Source: Sphingobacterium gobiense (GTDB lineage: Bacteria; Bacteroidota; Bacteroidia; Sphingobacteriales; Sphingobacteriaceae). Taken from it: a stretch of DNA of 64,000 nt. The number at the start of each line of letters is the position of its first letter. Positions within the stretch are counted from its first letter, which is position 1. Below are positions 26,992-35,171 of the stretch, in pieces. The stretch is taken from assembly GCF_002980575.1 (NCBI RefSeq), contig NZ_PVBS01000001.1:1674001-1738000 (forward strand). The letters are read 5' to 3'. The notes beneath the pieces were generated by a model, which worked only from the letters and a program-made list of their open reading frames with translations, had not been told where the DNA came from and made no database searches. Made by a program: the position numbers and the translations under genes.

Positions 26992-27419
26992 TTAAATTGG
27001 CACAAATTGAGCCGTGATATCCACGACATACTCCTTATTGATAAACTGCACTTGAAACTGGAGTCTACCACGCTCAAACCACTTAAATTCAATTTCGGGA
27101 TAAGCTTTCAACTCATCTGCTATCAACTTTAATCCATTACCCACTGGTCAATTAACCCAACTCGCTTAAATAACGGTGCAATCGTCTTGTTACGGATATC
27201 AGACTGCCTAGCCTCTAACGCAGCAAAGTCTATCGATGGCAACAATTTTCCCGGGCTTGTAATCTCAATCATATCATCGAAGACAGCCACTTTGATGTCT
27301 CTTCCCGTAAGCGCATAGTCCCGATGAACAACTGCATTTCGAATGGCCTCCCGAACAGCGATTAGGATATTGCCAACGTGTATTAGTTTACGCAGATAGA
27401 TTAATACCTGTCTTAACAC
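26992..27419 (-). pseudogene. AlbA-family ATP-binding protein, C-terminal fragment with frameshift
   Basis: First frame (27419 to about 27132): AVREAIRNAVVHRDYALTGR and DDMIEITSPGKLLPSI, the HATPase-like region of AlbA/Schlafen proteins, ending GLIDQW. A one-base loss shifts the frame; the continuation reads GNGLKLIADELKAYPEIEF and ends QFVPI* at 26992. The N-terminal AlbA domain is absent. It is thus a decayed relative of the intact genes at 21.2 and 40.2 kb. Confidence 0.8.
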
Positions 27420-27460
27420 CTTAAAACACCTGACGCATCAAATAGGAATATCACTCTACT

Positions 27461-28636
27461 TTACTGCATCTCTGTACGAGACACTTGAAATATCTCCGTC
27501 GGTAAACCTATAGAATCGTCCACATTGAGTACAGCCTCTCCACCATGCACAACCAGTCTGTCTCCAACTATCTGCATCGTATGAAATAACCGGCTATGTT
27601 GAAGTTTAAATTTTTTCCATTCCTCATTACCGAACTGATAAACCAATAAATCGGACGACATCCGGGAACCAGACTCCTCATCGCCCAGCACACGGCCACC
27701 ACTCAAAATAAGGGCATCGGAAGGCTCGTCTATAAGGATAGCGTATAACTCCCTGTACTCAGGAAACCGCAAGGTCGACCACCGTTGATCTTTGATGTCG
27801 TATACATCGAGATATGGAGGAGTCTCAAATGCATATGTACTGTAAAAGTAAATCTTTCCTTTATGGACAAGCATTTTATTATTAAACTGATGAGCCTTAT
27901 TCTCCATTTCCTTCCAAATTCGCGATTTCAAATCAAATTGCAATAAAACATGTTTGGTTTTAAAACCATTGGTCGTCAGGTTACAGGAGTAAATAGTGTT
28001 ACCATCTGAGATAATAGACTGTACTGTTCCTTGATAAATTGGGTCTATTGCGATAGTCTCCCACGCCTGCATAGAATGATCGAAGATGTAAAAGTTTGCG
28101 TAGCTACGTACAATTAAATACTGATCCCCTGCTACAGTGACTGCGCGATAGGAGAAATCACCAGTACCGAGTACCTTGTGATCGATATGATCCAATGATA
28201 AGGTAAAACGATCTATACGTGGGCCTTCCTGCTTACCATGCCATCCTCCTGAGACAAATACCTGATTGTTCAAGATATGAACAAAGCTCTCCATCCTTGG
28301 CTTACTCAGCGGAGTAGACGTCCATTCAAACGTCTGCATATCCAATTTATACACGCTGGAAGTATACGACATAGGATGATGCCCGCCTCCGACATAAAAT
28401 GAAACTCCATCCGTTGCGCTAGCCATTTTTTTTCGTGACTCCGGTGCTTCATGAGAATGGAGAAAGAGTAATTCAACATCTTGAGGTGGAATAGAAGGTG
28501 ATTCCGGTTCTTCTGTCTCCGGCTCTTCTGTCCTTTCCGGATCATCAGCTTTCTTACAGGAGCATGCAAGAATGCCAATGAAAAGCGCGCAGAAAACACC
28601 CACACTGAATAAATAGCGAAAACGGTAACAGTTCAT
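27461..28636 (-). CDS. Kelch-type beta-propeller lipoprotein
   Basis: 391 aa. Lipoprotein signal with Cys at about residue 25-27 (GILACSCKK), a Glu/Pro-rich linker (35-50), then repeated kelch blades (VSFYVGGGHHPM, NQVFVSGGWHGK, DALILSGGRVLG, GDRLVVHGGEAV). A surface-exposed propeller probably binding a partner or ligand. The gene stands alone; the 1.1 kb upstream holds only repeats and remnants. Confidence 0.8.
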   Translation of the reverse strand: MNCYRFRYLFSVGVFCALFIGILACSCKKADDPERTEEPETEEPESPSIPPQDVELLFLHSHEAPESRKKMASATDGVSFYVGGGHHPMSYTSSVYKLDMQTFEWTSTPLSKPRMESFVHILNNQVFVSGGWHGKQEGPRIDRFTLSLDHIDHKVLGTGDFSYRAVTVAGDQYLIVRSYANFYIFDHSMQAWETIAIDPIYQGTVQSIISDGNTIYSCNLTTNGFKTKHVLLQFDLKSRIWKEMENKAHQFNNKMLVHKGKIYFYSTYAFETPPYLDVYDIKDQRWSTLRFPEYRELYAILIDEPSDALILSGGRVLGDEESGSRMSSDLLVYQFGNEEWKKFKLQHSRLFHTMQIVGDRLVVHGGEAVLNVDDSIGLPTEIFQVSRTEMQ

Positions 28637-28890
28637 AAAAAGATATTAGATTAATAAACTGCCACAATGTTACAAAAATATCGTGTATGTTTTACGGATT
28701 ATATGTTCCAACGTGGGAGAATTTATGGTTGAACTGACCGCTCCCATTAAACATGCGAGGTCGGCGCAAGGAAATATCACATCGTTGCATACGCTGTCTA
28801 TTCCTTTACCATTATGTACTTGTACATGTAAATGCATGCACGGCACATCTTTGTTTTGTACCGGAACAACGTGAGCATGTCAGGTGCGTT

Positions 28891-29051
28891 GTTGATGATG
28901 TTATGTGACAAAGTCGTCAACTACATATTCATTGTGCACTACTGCAAGGGACATGTTCACACATTGAAGCTAAACAACGTTCAACACATGGATTTGCTCG
29001 TTATCTCAACGAACAAGTCCACAATGTAACGTGACAAAGCCGCCAACTACA
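28891..29051. repeat. Intergenic repeats with core ATGTGACAAAGYCG
   Basis: 28891-28926 matches 42035-42070 at 31 of 36 positions (GTTGATnATGTTATGTGAC...). A partial copy lies at 29024-29051. The wider region 28680-29100 is rich in short dyads such as GTGAC...GTCAC (29031-29072) and contains no gene. It resembles a decayed version of the structured arrays elsewhere, but no exact period was found. Confidence 0.6.
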
Positions 29052-29127
29052 GTGAGTGGCTGGTTATGTCACTGTACATAGCCGCTAAGTACCTGGAGGT
29101 TGGGGCTATGTATATGTACAAAATGGA

Positions 29128-29164
29128 ATATTCTATTGCTTTACAATAAAAGTTTATTGTTACC
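29128..29164 (+). repeat. Dispersed repeat R1, copy 1
   Basis: TTCTATTGCTTTACAATAAAAG and the following TTTATTGTTACCTTTATTGG are repeated, with few changes, at 29399-29440 and 43130-43161. The copy leads into an ORF6N fragment. Confidence 0.6.
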
Positions 29165-29172
29165 TTTATTGG

Positions 29173-29304
29173 ACATAGACCGGTTTCCGAAGGATTTCAT
29201 GTTTGAACTAAACGATGACGAGTTCAAATTTTTGAGGTCACAAATTGTGACCTCAAAAACAGATGGCCGTGGAGGTAATGAGATTAGCTATTGAAAAGCT
29301 TTAG
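29173..29304 (+). pseudogene. ORF6N-domain remnant with internal deletion
   Basis: Codons from 29173 read DIDRFPKDFMFELNDDEFKF, then LRSQIVTSKTDGRGG, the middle of an ORF6N domain. The next bases encode, after a frame change, EMRLAIEKL*, the end of the related gene whose tail is also at 36456-36584. About 100 residues between are missing. A 25-bp near-perfect palindrome around 29233-29257 (TTGAGGTCACAA...) is part of the motif. Confidence 0.7.
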
Positions 29305-29398
29305 AGTGGTAGAATTTAAAGATTAAAATTTATGATCTCAAATTGCAAAAAGGTTTACGTGAGGTTAAAAATGGGGCTTTGTATATGTACAAAATAGA

Positions 29399-29478
29399 TT
29401 CTATTGCTTTACAATAAAAGCTTATAATTATCTTTATTGGGACAATGAATTATGAACAATACCATTAAGTTATGAGTA
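29399..29478 (+). repeat. Dispersed repeat R1, copy 2 (longest)
   Basis: This copy continues beyond the shared TTACAATAAAAG...TTTATTGG block into AATGAATTATGAAC and CATTAAGTTATGAGT. The same extension is present at 43163-43195, and its last 15 bases recur at 52893-52907. The end overlaps the XRE remnant stop codon. Confidence 0.65.
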
Positions 29479-29685
29479 AAAGTAACTCCTCTGGGTCACG
29501 TACGGACAGGATTAGTCGGCCGTTGGCAACAGTCGGCATCTCACCGCTTTCGTATAAACGATACGTATTGACACCCAATCCCAATACCTCGGACATCTTA
29601 CTAGCCGACACACCATACTGCTCACGGATGTTGCGAATTTCCTCGGTAAAAGGTATGCTATATCTTTCACGAAAGAAAAACCGAA
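29465..29685 (-). pseudogene. XRE-family regulator remnant
   Basis: Minus-strand frame: RERYSIPFTEEIRNIREQYG, then VSASKMSEVLGLGVNTYRLY, ESGEMPTVANGRLI and a tail to stop at 29465. This is a complete helix-turn-helix of the type found in two-domain antitoxins, without its N-terminal domain. It is probably a fragment left by the rearrangements around the R1 repeats. Confidence 0.65.
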
Positions 29686-29724
29686 AAGTTCACCATATAA
29701 AGTTTTTCAAAAATTGCATCTTTG
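29681..29724 (+). promoter_or_regulatory. Promoter with probable AraC operator, upstream of the AraC gene
   Basis: CCGAAAAGTTCACCA (29681-29695) is repeated exactly at 30131-30145. A -7-like box CATCTTTG lies at 29717, 36 nt from the operator start; the second copy has CACCTTTA at 30168, 37 nt from its start. The same geometry before the AraC gene and before the SDR gene points to autoregulation and target control. Confidence 0.65.
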
Positions 29725-29747
29725 TGTTGTTTTTCGATTTAAGGCAC

Positions 29748-30125
29748 ATGGAAAAATCCGAACAAGAAATATTAAAAAGAAGCAAAGAAATTACCGAAAA
29801 CTACTTTCAGTTTTTGGACAAACATATTGCAGATGTGGTTGTGGGAACTGTTGACCAATTTATGGAAATCAACCAAATTGCGAGTGAATTATTTCTGTCG
29901 CACAAGCATTTGACAGACACTGTCCAAAAAGAAACTGGAAATCACCCTTGCCATTTTTACGACCTAAAAATTCTCGATGAAGCAAAAAAAATGCTCTTAC
30001 AAACAGATAGATCCATCGCAGAAATCGCAAAAACACTCACTTACGACCCTTCCAATTTTTCAAAATTCTTCAAGAAATTTGTAGGACAACCACCTGGGCA
30101 ATTCAGAAAGGAAAACAAAAAATAA
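29748..30125 (+). CDS. AraC-type DNA-binding protein (short)
   Basis: 125 aa from the ATG at 29748; an upstream in-frame extension to 29472 is ignored because it crosses the XRE remnant and the operator. Two HTH units: FMEINQIASELFLSHKHLTD and SIAEIAKTLTYDPSNFSKFFKKFVGQPPGQFR. There is no separate sensing domain. It probably controls itself and the following SDR-DoxX-lipoprotein genes through the repeated 15-bp site. Confidence 0.8.
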   Translation: MEKSEQEILKRSKEITENYFQFLDKHIADVVVGTVDQFMEINQIASELFLSHKHLTDTVQKETGNHPCHFYDLKILDEAKKMLLQTDRSIAEIAKTLTYDPSNFSKFFKKFVGQPPGQFRKENKK

Positions 30126-30130
30126 AAGTT

Positions 30131-30175
30131 CCGAAAAGTTCACCACGAAATAAACACAAAGTCTTGCCACCTTTA
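30131..30175 (+). promoter_or_regulatory. Second copy of the AraC operator, upstream of the SDR gene
   Basis: Exact repeat of the 15-bp site (30131-30145) followed by the box CACCTTTA (30168-30175). It ends 36 bp before the SDR start at 30212. Confidence 0.65.
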
Positions 30176-30211
30176 CAATATCAATTTGTAAAATATTTAA
30201 AATCAAACAAA

Positions 30212-30967
30212 ATGGCAAGAAACGATTTAAAAGGAAAAGTAGTTTTAATTGCAGGTGGTGCAAAAAACTTAGGCGGTTTATTGAGCCGTGATTTTGCAAG
30301 CAAAGGAGCAAAGGTAGCTATTCATTACAATAGTGAAAGTACAAAAGCAGATGCTGAAAAAACTTTGGAAGACATTACAAACGCAGGTGGAGAAGCATTT
30401 TTATATCAAGCAGATTTGACAGATGTAAAAAACATTACCAAACTTTTTGATGCTACCATCGAAAAATTTGGAGGTGTTGATATTGCAATTAATACCGTAG
30501 GTAAAGTGCTTAAAAAACCATTTGTTGACACAACCGAAGAAGAGTACGACAGTATGAGCGACATCAATGCAAAAGTAGCATATTTCTTCATTCAGGAAGC
30601 AGGAAAAAAACTGAACGAAAACGGTAAAATCAACACGATTGTAACTTCATTATTGGCAGCATTTACGGGTTATTATTCTACTTATGCAGGAGCAAAAGCT
30701 CCAGTAGAACATTTTACCAGAGCCGCTTCCAAAGAATTTGGTTCACGTGGAATATCAGTAACAGCGGTTGCTCCAGGACCGATGGATACATCATTTTTCT
30801 ACGGACAAGAAAGTGATGACGCAGTGGCTTACCACAAACAGGCTTCTGATTTAGGTGGATTGACCGACATCAAAGACATTGCTCCATTGGTTGAGTTTTT
30901 AGTAACTGACGGCTGGTGGATTACTGGGCAAACCATTTTTGCAAACGGTGGTTACACAACGAGATAA
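30212..30967 (+). CDS. SDR-family oxidoreductase
   Basis: 251 aa from the ATG at 30212 (MARNDLKGK); the upstream extension to 30164 has no support. Classical SDR: LIAGGAKNLGGLL for NAD(P) binding, NTVG near residue 90, catalytic TSLLAAFTGYYSTYAGAK (Ser, Tyr, Lys), and a C-terminal VTDGWWITGQTIFANGGY. Substrate unknown. It is the first gene after the AraC operator and is followed by two small genes on the same strand. Confidence 0.88.
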   Translation: MARNDLKGKVVLIAGGAKNLGGLLSRDFASKGAKVAIHYNSESTKADAEKTLEDITNAGGEAFLYQADLTDVKNITKLFDATIEKFGGVDIAINTVGKVLKKPFVDTTEEEYDSMSDINAKVAYFFIQEAGKKLNENGKINTIVTSLLAAFTGYYSTYAGAKAPVEHFTRAASKEFGSRGISVTAVAPGPMDTSFFYGQESDDAVAYHKQASDLGGLTDIKDIAPLVEFLVTDGWWITGQTIFANGGYTTR

Positions 30968-31045
30968 TAAAGGAAGTATTTTATATTTATATTTTTATAA
31001 GGCAAATAACTTTGTTGTTTGCCTTTTTCTTTAAAACCAAAGACC

Positions 31046-31396
31046 ATGATATTAAAAATAATCAACGCTGTTTTAATACTTTTTGCCGTGTTTATGGGTA
31101 CAAAGCACGGTTGGAATATGCTGACTGCAAAACCCGAAATGCTAGAAATGTTCGGCAAATGGAATTTTAGTAAAAATGCTGTTGTCATCAATGGAGCAGT
31201 AACATTACTGGCCTCGGTTTTGATATTGTTTCCCAAAACATTCGTGTGGGGAAATTTCCTAATGGCAGCAGGAATATTGATGATTATTTGTCTGCAATTA
31301 TTGAACAGAGATCTGAAGGGTGTAGCAATAGAAATACCTTTTTTGTTGCTTAATCTCGTTATTATTTATTTGCAATACCCTTTAAAAAACAATTAA
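31046..31396 (+). CDS. DoxX-like small membrane protein
   Basis: 116 aa with four hydrophobic helices (about 4-18, 45-63, 68-86, 94-110). ATG at 31046 is preferred over an upstream start lacking support. The motif FMGTKHGWNMLT and general build fit DoxX-like or DUF4345-like proteins often found with SDR or oxidative-stress genes. It is separated by one base from the next gene, so they are cotranscribed. Confidence 0.65.
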   Translation: MILKIINAVLILFAVFMGTKHGWNMLTAKPEMLEMFGKWNFSKNAVVINGAVTLLASVLILFPKTFVWGNFLMAAGILMIICLQLLNRDLKGVAIEIPFLLLNLVIIYLQYPLKNN

Positions 31397-31397
31397 A

Positions 31398-31844
31398 ATG
31401 GCTTATTACAAATTATTTATAATCTCACTGTTTATTTCTTCAGCACTTACTGCGTGTGGTCAGGTAAACAGGAACAAAATAAATGAAAACAACACTTTAA
31501 ATTCTAAACAAATGCAAGACGAAATTTTATTAAAACCTGTAAAATCTTTGATTGAAGCTATGGAAGTGGAAAATGCCGAACTTATCAGAGCACAGTTTTC
31601 AGAAAAGGCAACCCAAGCATATGGTGCTGACGGAAAAATGAAAACACCCGAAGAAACCAAAAAGTGGATAGAAAGCGACATCGTTAGTCGTCAAGGCAAA
31701 GTTGCAAATCCCCAGTACAGTATAATCAGTGAAAATGAAGTTGTTGTAAAAGGTCAATATTCAAGTAAGGGCTACACAAACACAGCTAATTTTTTGTTTA
31801 CTGTTGAAAACGGATTAATAACAAGTTGGAGAATGCGATATTAA
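31398..31844 (+). CDS. SnoaL/NTF2-like lipoprotein
   Basis: 148 aa. Lipoprotein signal with LTACGQ (Cys about residue 20). The mature part starts with a helix (LLKPVKSLIEAMEVENAELIRAQF) and continues FSEKATQAYGADGK, then beta strands ending LITSWRMRY, the pattern of the NTF2-like cone fold (DUF4440/SnoaL). Probably binds a small ligand in the periplasm. Last gene of the AraC-linked cluster. Confidence 0.7.
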   Translation: MAYYKLFIISLFISSALTACGQVNRNKINENNTLNSKQMQDEILLKPVKSLIEAMEVENAELIRAQFSEKATQAYGADGKMKTPEETKKWIESDIVSRQGKVANPQYSIISENEVVVKGQYSSKGYTNTANFLFTVENGLITSWRMRY

Positions 31845-31893
31845 AAGGGTTGCTGATAAAGTTCCGACTAATTATAATGAGACCAACGCAGCC

Positions 31894-32160
31894 GTGTATT
31901 TAGCTTACAAAGACCAACCCAATCTTCTAGCACAATTAGATTTGCACAACACACCTGGTCAATATTTAACAGAACATTTTGGATTCGTACCACTCGGGAT
32001 GACCTTACATGTAATTTTCGCTTCAGAAAGTAACGGACAATTTGTATATAACATCAAAGAAGTAACTATTGTTGAAGATCATATCATTACCATAGCAACG
32101 GATAATATGGAAATTACCAGCAAAGAAGATTTGATTGACAGGATCAATGCATTGAATTGA
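31894..32160 (+). CDS. Hypothetical protein, possibly truncated at the start
   Basis: 88 aa from a GTG at 31894; the frame is open from 31819 without any better start (RVADKVPTNYNETNAAVYLAY precedes). The visible protein has alternating strands (PLGMTLHVIFASESNGQFVYN). I see no family. Loss of a 5' end during rearrangement would explain the missing start. Confidence 0.35.
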   Translation: MYLAYKDQPNLLAQLDLHNTPGQYLTEHFGFVPLGMTLHVIFASESNGQFVYNIKEVTIVEDHIITIATDNMEITSKEDLIDRINALN

Positions 32161-32278
32161 GTTCTTCCGGTAATATCTCCCATTTTGCGTACGACTTGAA
32201 CAGGTCGCGGGGTAAGGCAACAGTTCCGTTTTCGCGGAGGGTTGCAAATCCGTCCGAATAAAGGATATGAAAGGGCAT
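32144..32278 (-). CDS. Small hypothetical protein (44 aa)
   Basis: An ATG at 32278 opens 44 codons with a natural composition: MPFHILYSDGFATLRENG, then VALPRDLFKSYAKWEILP and a short tail. It overlaps the end of the plus-strand gene by 17 bp. Balanced codon use suggests a real or formerly real coding region, possibly the end of a longer protein. The 246 bp to its left-hand neighbour's start hold nothing recognised. Confidence 0.35.
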   Translation of the reverse strand: MPFHILYSDGFATLRENGTVALPRDLFKSYAKWEILPEELNSMH

Positions 32279-32524
32279 CCTGTTGACGGTGCATGGCTTC
32301 GATGGTGTAGAGCATCAAATTAAGAAGAAACGAATAGAACCAAAAGTGGATCATCAATTCGATGATATACGTCTCTTCAAATAGCCTTAATGGAGTGCAG
32401 CTAGTTTTAGCTTTAATGCTTCGCTGCTTAGGGCAATAGAATTTCTTTTCTGGAACGGCCGGTCAGACTGCCCGAATGCAAAAGTCAAATGCTTGTAAAG
32501 AAATATACAAAATATAATTTCTAT

Positions 32525-33025
32525 CTATTTAGACTTAGTTTCCTTAGATTTTACCACTGTTATCACCCTCTCCTGATTAATTTCTGATCCATTCCACACT
32601 GTCGTCCCATTTAATGCTACTTGTGTGCAAACATGGTTGTTTCCTGTAGATTCTATCTTTCCGTTTAAAGTATCTACATTATTTCCATTGCCCCAGTCGA
32701 GATATAATATAGAAGGATTTGCTTTTGGGTTTAGATATACCCTCAATCGATATTTATCATAGCCTCCTTCAGGCGATAATATCACATATGATTTTTTATC
32801 TGGTCCAATATCGGATTCTCTTCCCGTCGTAGCGTCGACAACTTTTAACGACTCTATATCAAAATAATCTATCTGGTCGTCGAGATTTCCAGCTAATAAA
32901 TCTTCTCCCTGACTATTTAGTATCATAGCGTCAACATGTGTGTCGAAAACAGTCCCCCTGCCTTTTTTTTCGCAGGAAGACCATACCAAATTAAACAAAA
33001 TCAATATGCATAAAATATTTTTCAT
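32525..33025 (-). CDS. Lipoprotein of the cytolysin operon (166 aa)
   Basis: Signal peptide with WSSCEKK (Cys about residue 18) marks an outer- or inner-membrane lipoprotein. The mature part has beta strands (YVILSPEGGYDKYRLRVYL, SILYLDWGNGNNVDT), reminiscent of an immunoglobulin-like fold, and no enzyme motif. It is the last gene of the operon that carries the CDC-like protein, 9 bp after the next gene. Function unknown. Confidence 0.65.
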   Translation of the reverse strand: MKNILCILILFNLVWSSCEKKGRGTVFDTHVDAMILNSQGEDLLAGNLDDQIDYFDIESLKVVDATTGRESDIGPDKKSYVILSPEGGYDKYRLRVYLNPKANPSILYLDWGNGNNVDTLNGKIESTGNNHVCTQVALNGTTVWNGSEINQERVITVVKSKETKSK

Positions 33026-33034
33026 AACTAATTT

Positions 33035-33496
33035 TTAAGGTTTTTTAAAACCATAGTACAGTACAGGCTTAAAATTGTTATAAGGAATGAAAAGAAAATT
33101 CTCTTCGGCGCTTCCTGATAGAATGACTGGACGATTATTTATGGCTCCCGGATAAATATAATTTCGCCCGTGATATATTGTAGCTTCGGTACTTGTTACG
33201 GTATGTTTCTTTGAAAAGAATGCCTCATCTTCGGGGGTCATACTGTTAACGCCAATCGACATCTTCTTTGCTGAGCTGGCCTTTTGAAGCGAACTATCTG
33301 CTTTTACGGTATTTGAACTATAGTATTCTTCCGCAATGGATCTATACAATGAATCTCCATGGTATGCATACGCAGAATCTATTGAAATCCTGTAGGGTTC
33401 CCGTAGTACTCCTAAAGATGCCATATTACTTCCCTCGTCATGCAGGACGTTCTCCTTGCTACAGGATGTAGCAGCCAACAGTACGACTGCCGTCAA
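33035..33496 (-). CDS. Lipoprotein with damaged start (153 aa)
   Basis: LAATSCSKEN shows a lipobox. The only in-frame start is TTG at 33496, which leaves a very short signal. Just upstream an out-of-frame ATGAAAATTATACC looks like an original ATG-AAA-AAA-TTA-TAC (MKKLYQI) that lost two A residues. The mature protein is Ser/Lys-rich with PEDEAFFSKKHTV and a Tyr-rich end. It belongs to the CDC-like operon. It may be translated poorly or not at all. Confidence 0.5.
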   Translation of the reverse strand: MTAVVLLAATSCSKENVLHDEGSNMASLGVLREPYRISIDSAYAYHGDSLYRSIAEEYYSSNTVKADSSLQKASSAKKMSIGVNSMTPEDEAFFSKKHTVTSTEATIYHGRNYIYPGAINNRPVILSGSAEENFLFIPYNNFKPVLYYGFKKP

Positions 33497-33532
33497 TATT
33501 TGGTATAATTTTCATTTGTTAAAGTCTTACGG

Positions 33533-34390
33533 CTAGTATGTATTCTCAAAAACGCTATTGTCTGTTAGGCAGGCAGCGCTAAAAGAAATGGGCATGCCGT
33601 AATTGTCTTTTGTCAGCTCTTCATCAATGTAGTCTAAGATCTGTTCAAACGGTGCTGGACTGATCGGTATCTCTTCATTGCCAAAGACTACTGTTCTAAA
33701 GGTGCAGTTTGCCAGAACCGCTTTATCATGGTCGGATAGTTGTTCACCTTCAAGAACGTTCTTTAAAGTCGTATTTACAGTGTTTTTGTCAAGGTTGGAC
33801 TCCACCAGCATTAATATTCTCCTTCCGAAAGATAAAGAGTTGACATATATTAAATCTTCCGGATCATACTTCGCTATTTCTTCCGGATCAGTAGCAAAAG
33901 AACCTTCCGGCGGAAGATCTAGGTAGGCTGTAAAAGCTGTCCTTTTTATATCTACTGCTAAAAGAGTCTTTGGTGTCTTGGCTTCTGGAGAGATGCCAAA
34001 CCATTCCCGTAAATTAAGGGTCTGGCCTAGATCGTTTTCAACGGCACTATACTGTTTTATCTCCTGCAGATTGTAAGAGAAGGAAGTATTGTTCTGAAAT
34101 ACTGGACTAGAAGCCTTGGAGAAAGCTTCTTCTAGAGATCGGTACATATTATCCTTACCAGCCTTAAGAGTGACGCTTCTGACTGAAGCACCGTCGAAGC
34201 TCATCGTAATATCATCATCTATCAGATTCAAAACGTTGTGCTCGTCTTGGTTTAAACTATTTTTTTTCAGGACACCGCCCAAATATAACATAGAAGGATT
34301 CTTTGAGGCAAATACAGAAGATCTTTCCTGGGCTACGGTAAGCCCGCTAAAAAGCAGCGTGAAGATGGACAAAAAAAGTAGGTGTTTCAT
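33533..34390 (-). CDS. Cholesterol-dependent-cytolysin-like (CDC-like) pore-forming protein
   Basis: 285 aa with signal peptide (cut near LTVAQ). Aligned by eye to perfringolysin: NPSMLYLGGVLKK to its YPGALQLADKAF; REWFGISP...LLAVDIKRTAFTAYLDLP to the LGVDFNAV...AYKQIFYTVSADLP region; YVNSLSFGRRILMLVES to VSNVAYGRTIYVKLETT; and MPISFSAACLTDNSV to YPISYTSVFLKDNSV. The protein stops there, so domain 4 with the undecapeptide and cholesterol loop is missing. This matches the CDC-like proteins reported from Bacteroidota, which insert beta-hairpins to make pores. Exported; target unknown. Confidence 0.82.
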   Translation of the reverse strand: MKHLLFLSIFTLLFSGLTVAQERSSVFASKNPSMLYLGGVLKKNSLNQDEHNVLNLIDDDITMSFDGASVRSVTLKAGKDNMYRSLEEAFSKASSPVFQNNTSFSYNLQEIKQYSAVENDLGQTLNLREWFGISPEAKTPKTLLAVDIKRTAFTAYLDLPPEGSFATDPEEIAKYDPEDLIYVNSLSFGRRILMLVESNLDKNTVNTTLKNVLEGEQLSDHDKAVLANCTFRTVVFGNEEIPISPAPFEQILDYIDEELTKDNYGMPISFSAACLTDNSVFENTY

Positions 34391-34405
34391 ATTGCAGATA
34401 AAATG

Positions 34406-34969
34406 TTAATGGTAAGTAGCTTCAACCTTCAACCAGATCAGATTGTATTGTTTGCTTTGCGCTATTAGTGTATCGAAGTTTTCCAGCGCATACGCTTGTC
34501 CTAAAATAGTACTGACCCTTTCGCGTGCCGATACTTTCTTAGAAAAAAAAGCTGCTGAAAGCAGGAATACGTCGTCTGTTCTTTTTCCAAGAAAATTCCA
34601 CGTTTTCGTATTGTCGTCATAGAGATAGAGGTCGTCATTACCTTCCCATTTTGTTCTGAATTTCTCTTCAAGGGGACCTGCTTTAACAAATGTTGTAGAG
34701 TCTTTACTGATAGTAATCTCATTAGGAATAAAAGATCGCACCCGTGAACCGAAATGCTCTTCGATCTCGTCTTCTCCCAAAGATCCTGTTTCCTTAGAGT
34801 CTTCAATAGAACGGAATTCGATCACTTTACGGGATTCGAATTTTAGTTTCAATATTCCCGGCTCTTCGGGATCAGGAGGAATAACTACGTTGTCGTCCTT
34901 GCACGCAAACAGCAGAAAGACGATGGCAAACAACTGGATTTGCCACAGTTTAAATAGAGGTGTTTTCAT
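34406..34969 (-). CDS. First lipoprotein of the cytolysin operon
   Basis: From the ATG at 34969 (MKTPLFKLWQ) the product has 187 aa; a longer frame to 35035 crosses the promoter and is ignored. Lipobox LFACKDD. The mature part begins with a Pro/Glu spacer, then alternating charged strands. No domain recognised. It precedes the CDC-like gene by 15 bp and follows the operator/promoter at 35044-35080. Confidence 0.65.
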   Translation of the reverse strand: MKTPLFKLWQIQLFAIVFLLFACKDDNVVIPPDPEEPGILKLKFESRKVIEFRSIEDSKETGSLGEDEIEEHFGSRVRSFIPNEITISKDSTTFVKAGPLEEKFRTKWEGNDDLYLYDDNTKTWNFLGKRTDDVFLLSAAFFSKKVSARERVSTILGQAYALENFDTLIAQSKQYNLIWLKVEATYH

Positions 34970-35043
34970 TTTTGTACTTATGGTAAATAGAGTAATGTCA
35001 GTATGTATTTGTTCTACAGTGCTGCAAAGTAGCATGATGTTAT

Positions 35044-35080
35044 CAAAACTACATTACTTCTAAGGGTAGTTCTACACTAC
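35044..35080 (-). promoter_or_regulatory. Promoter and GTAGT-N5-ACTAC operator of the cytolysin operon
   Basis: The dyad GTAGT-TCTAC-ACTAC occupies 35066-35080. On the minus strand a TAnnTTTG box (TAGTTTTG) follows at 35051-35044, with the dyad centre 22 nt from the box, a position suited to an activator. Three further CTACA motifs lie at 35014, 35049 and 35117. The same dyad recurs at 36135-36149. Confidence 0.65.
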
Positions 35081-35171
35081 ACTTATGGGTAGTAAAGACG
35101 GTACGGTGGTGTTATACTACACTATTGTGTGGTCTTATTAACAATTATTGATGGCGATCGAGTTGATAAAC

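Noticed and set aside
28680..29100. Third 11-nt mirror array
   Set aside because: Many dyads, but no constant period could be found by hand.
29472..29747. N-terminal extension of the AraC gene
   Set aside because: It crosses an antisense XRE remnant and the operator/promoter; ATG at 29748 fits the domain.
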